A stretch of 50,786 nt of DNA. Origin: Bacteroidota bacterium (GTDB taxonomy: Bacteria > Bacteroidota > Bacteroidia > Flavobacteriales > Weeksellaceae). The stretch covers positions 1 to 50,786 of the forward strand of contig JAEWZO010000005.1 of assembly GCA_023458415.1 (NCBI GenBank), in the 5' to 3' direction. The notes beneath the pieces are model-generated. The model searched no databases. It was not told where the DNA came from and saw only the letters and a program-made list of their open reading frames with translations. The position numbers were made by a program, and so were the translations under genes. Shown here piece after piece: positions 50,703 through 50,786 of the stretch; positions within the stretch are counted from its first letter, which is position 1, and each line of letters opens with the position of its first letter.

Positions 50703-50786
<84 letters not shown>

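Overview
This is a low-GC stretch of a chromosome from the Bacteroidota, class Flavobacteriia, most likely the Chryseobacterium/Kaistella group of Weeksellaceae. The evidence is type IX secretion (T9SS) sorting domains of both type A and type B, a PorV-like protein, many flavobacterial families of unknown function (DUF3667, DUF4230, DUF3109, DUF6427-like), a TonB/lipoprotein uptake cassette, and repeated -7 promoter elements of the Bacteroidota form TAnnTTTG. The placement is an inference from gene content, not from a database comparison.

Layout. 1-3.1 kb: the tail of a T9SS type B exported protein, then groES and groEL, separated by an inserted four-helix-bundle (23S intervening-sequence type) gene with inverted repeats at its ends. 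Dispersed-repeat debris follows. 3.1-10.8 kb: housekeeping and small conserved genes, including an ABC exporter, truA, a YfcE-type phosphodiesterase, an FAH-family hydrolase, a universal stress protein and DUF6427/DUF3109 proteins. 10.9-15.7 kb: trigger factor, then a three-gene, histidine-rich metal-uptake cassette with a TonB receptor. 15.8-19.2 kb: pfkA and gap (glycolysis) and an MpaB-type oxygenase. 19.3-29.2 kb: a T9SS-exported GH13 amylase, DUF4230, a frameshifted aquaporin, LuxE-like acyl transferase plus lpxH, queD, and a secreted GH31 alpha-glucosidase.

29.3-33.9 kb: the glyoxylate shunt, aceB-aceA, divergent from an XRE/RamB-like regulator. Two copies of GCGA-N4-TCGC lie between them, one on each promoter. 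34-39.9 kb: comF, upp, a DPP IV-type peptidase, a PAP2 phosphatase, YceI and a YgiD-type dioxygenase. 40-43.4 kb: hutH, a shortened T9SS protein, a decayed second copy of part of hutH, and a secreted YceI. 43.5-50.5 kb: uvrC, a PorV-like operon with an EamA transporter, an acyl-CoA carboxylase beta subunit and a secreted protein. The right edge cuts a 5S rRNA gene on the minus strand, so an rRNA operon lies just beyond.

How the genes work together. The two glycoside hydrolases would release glucose from alpha-glucans outside the cytoplasm, which pfkA and gap then process. aceB-aceA would allow growth on acetate or fatty acids under the adjacent regulator. No phage, transposase, CRISPR array or tRNA was seen. 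The most notable non-routine signals are the bounded insertion inside groESL, the paired operator between aceB and its regulator, the hutH relic, the aquaporin frameshift and the metal-uptake cassette.
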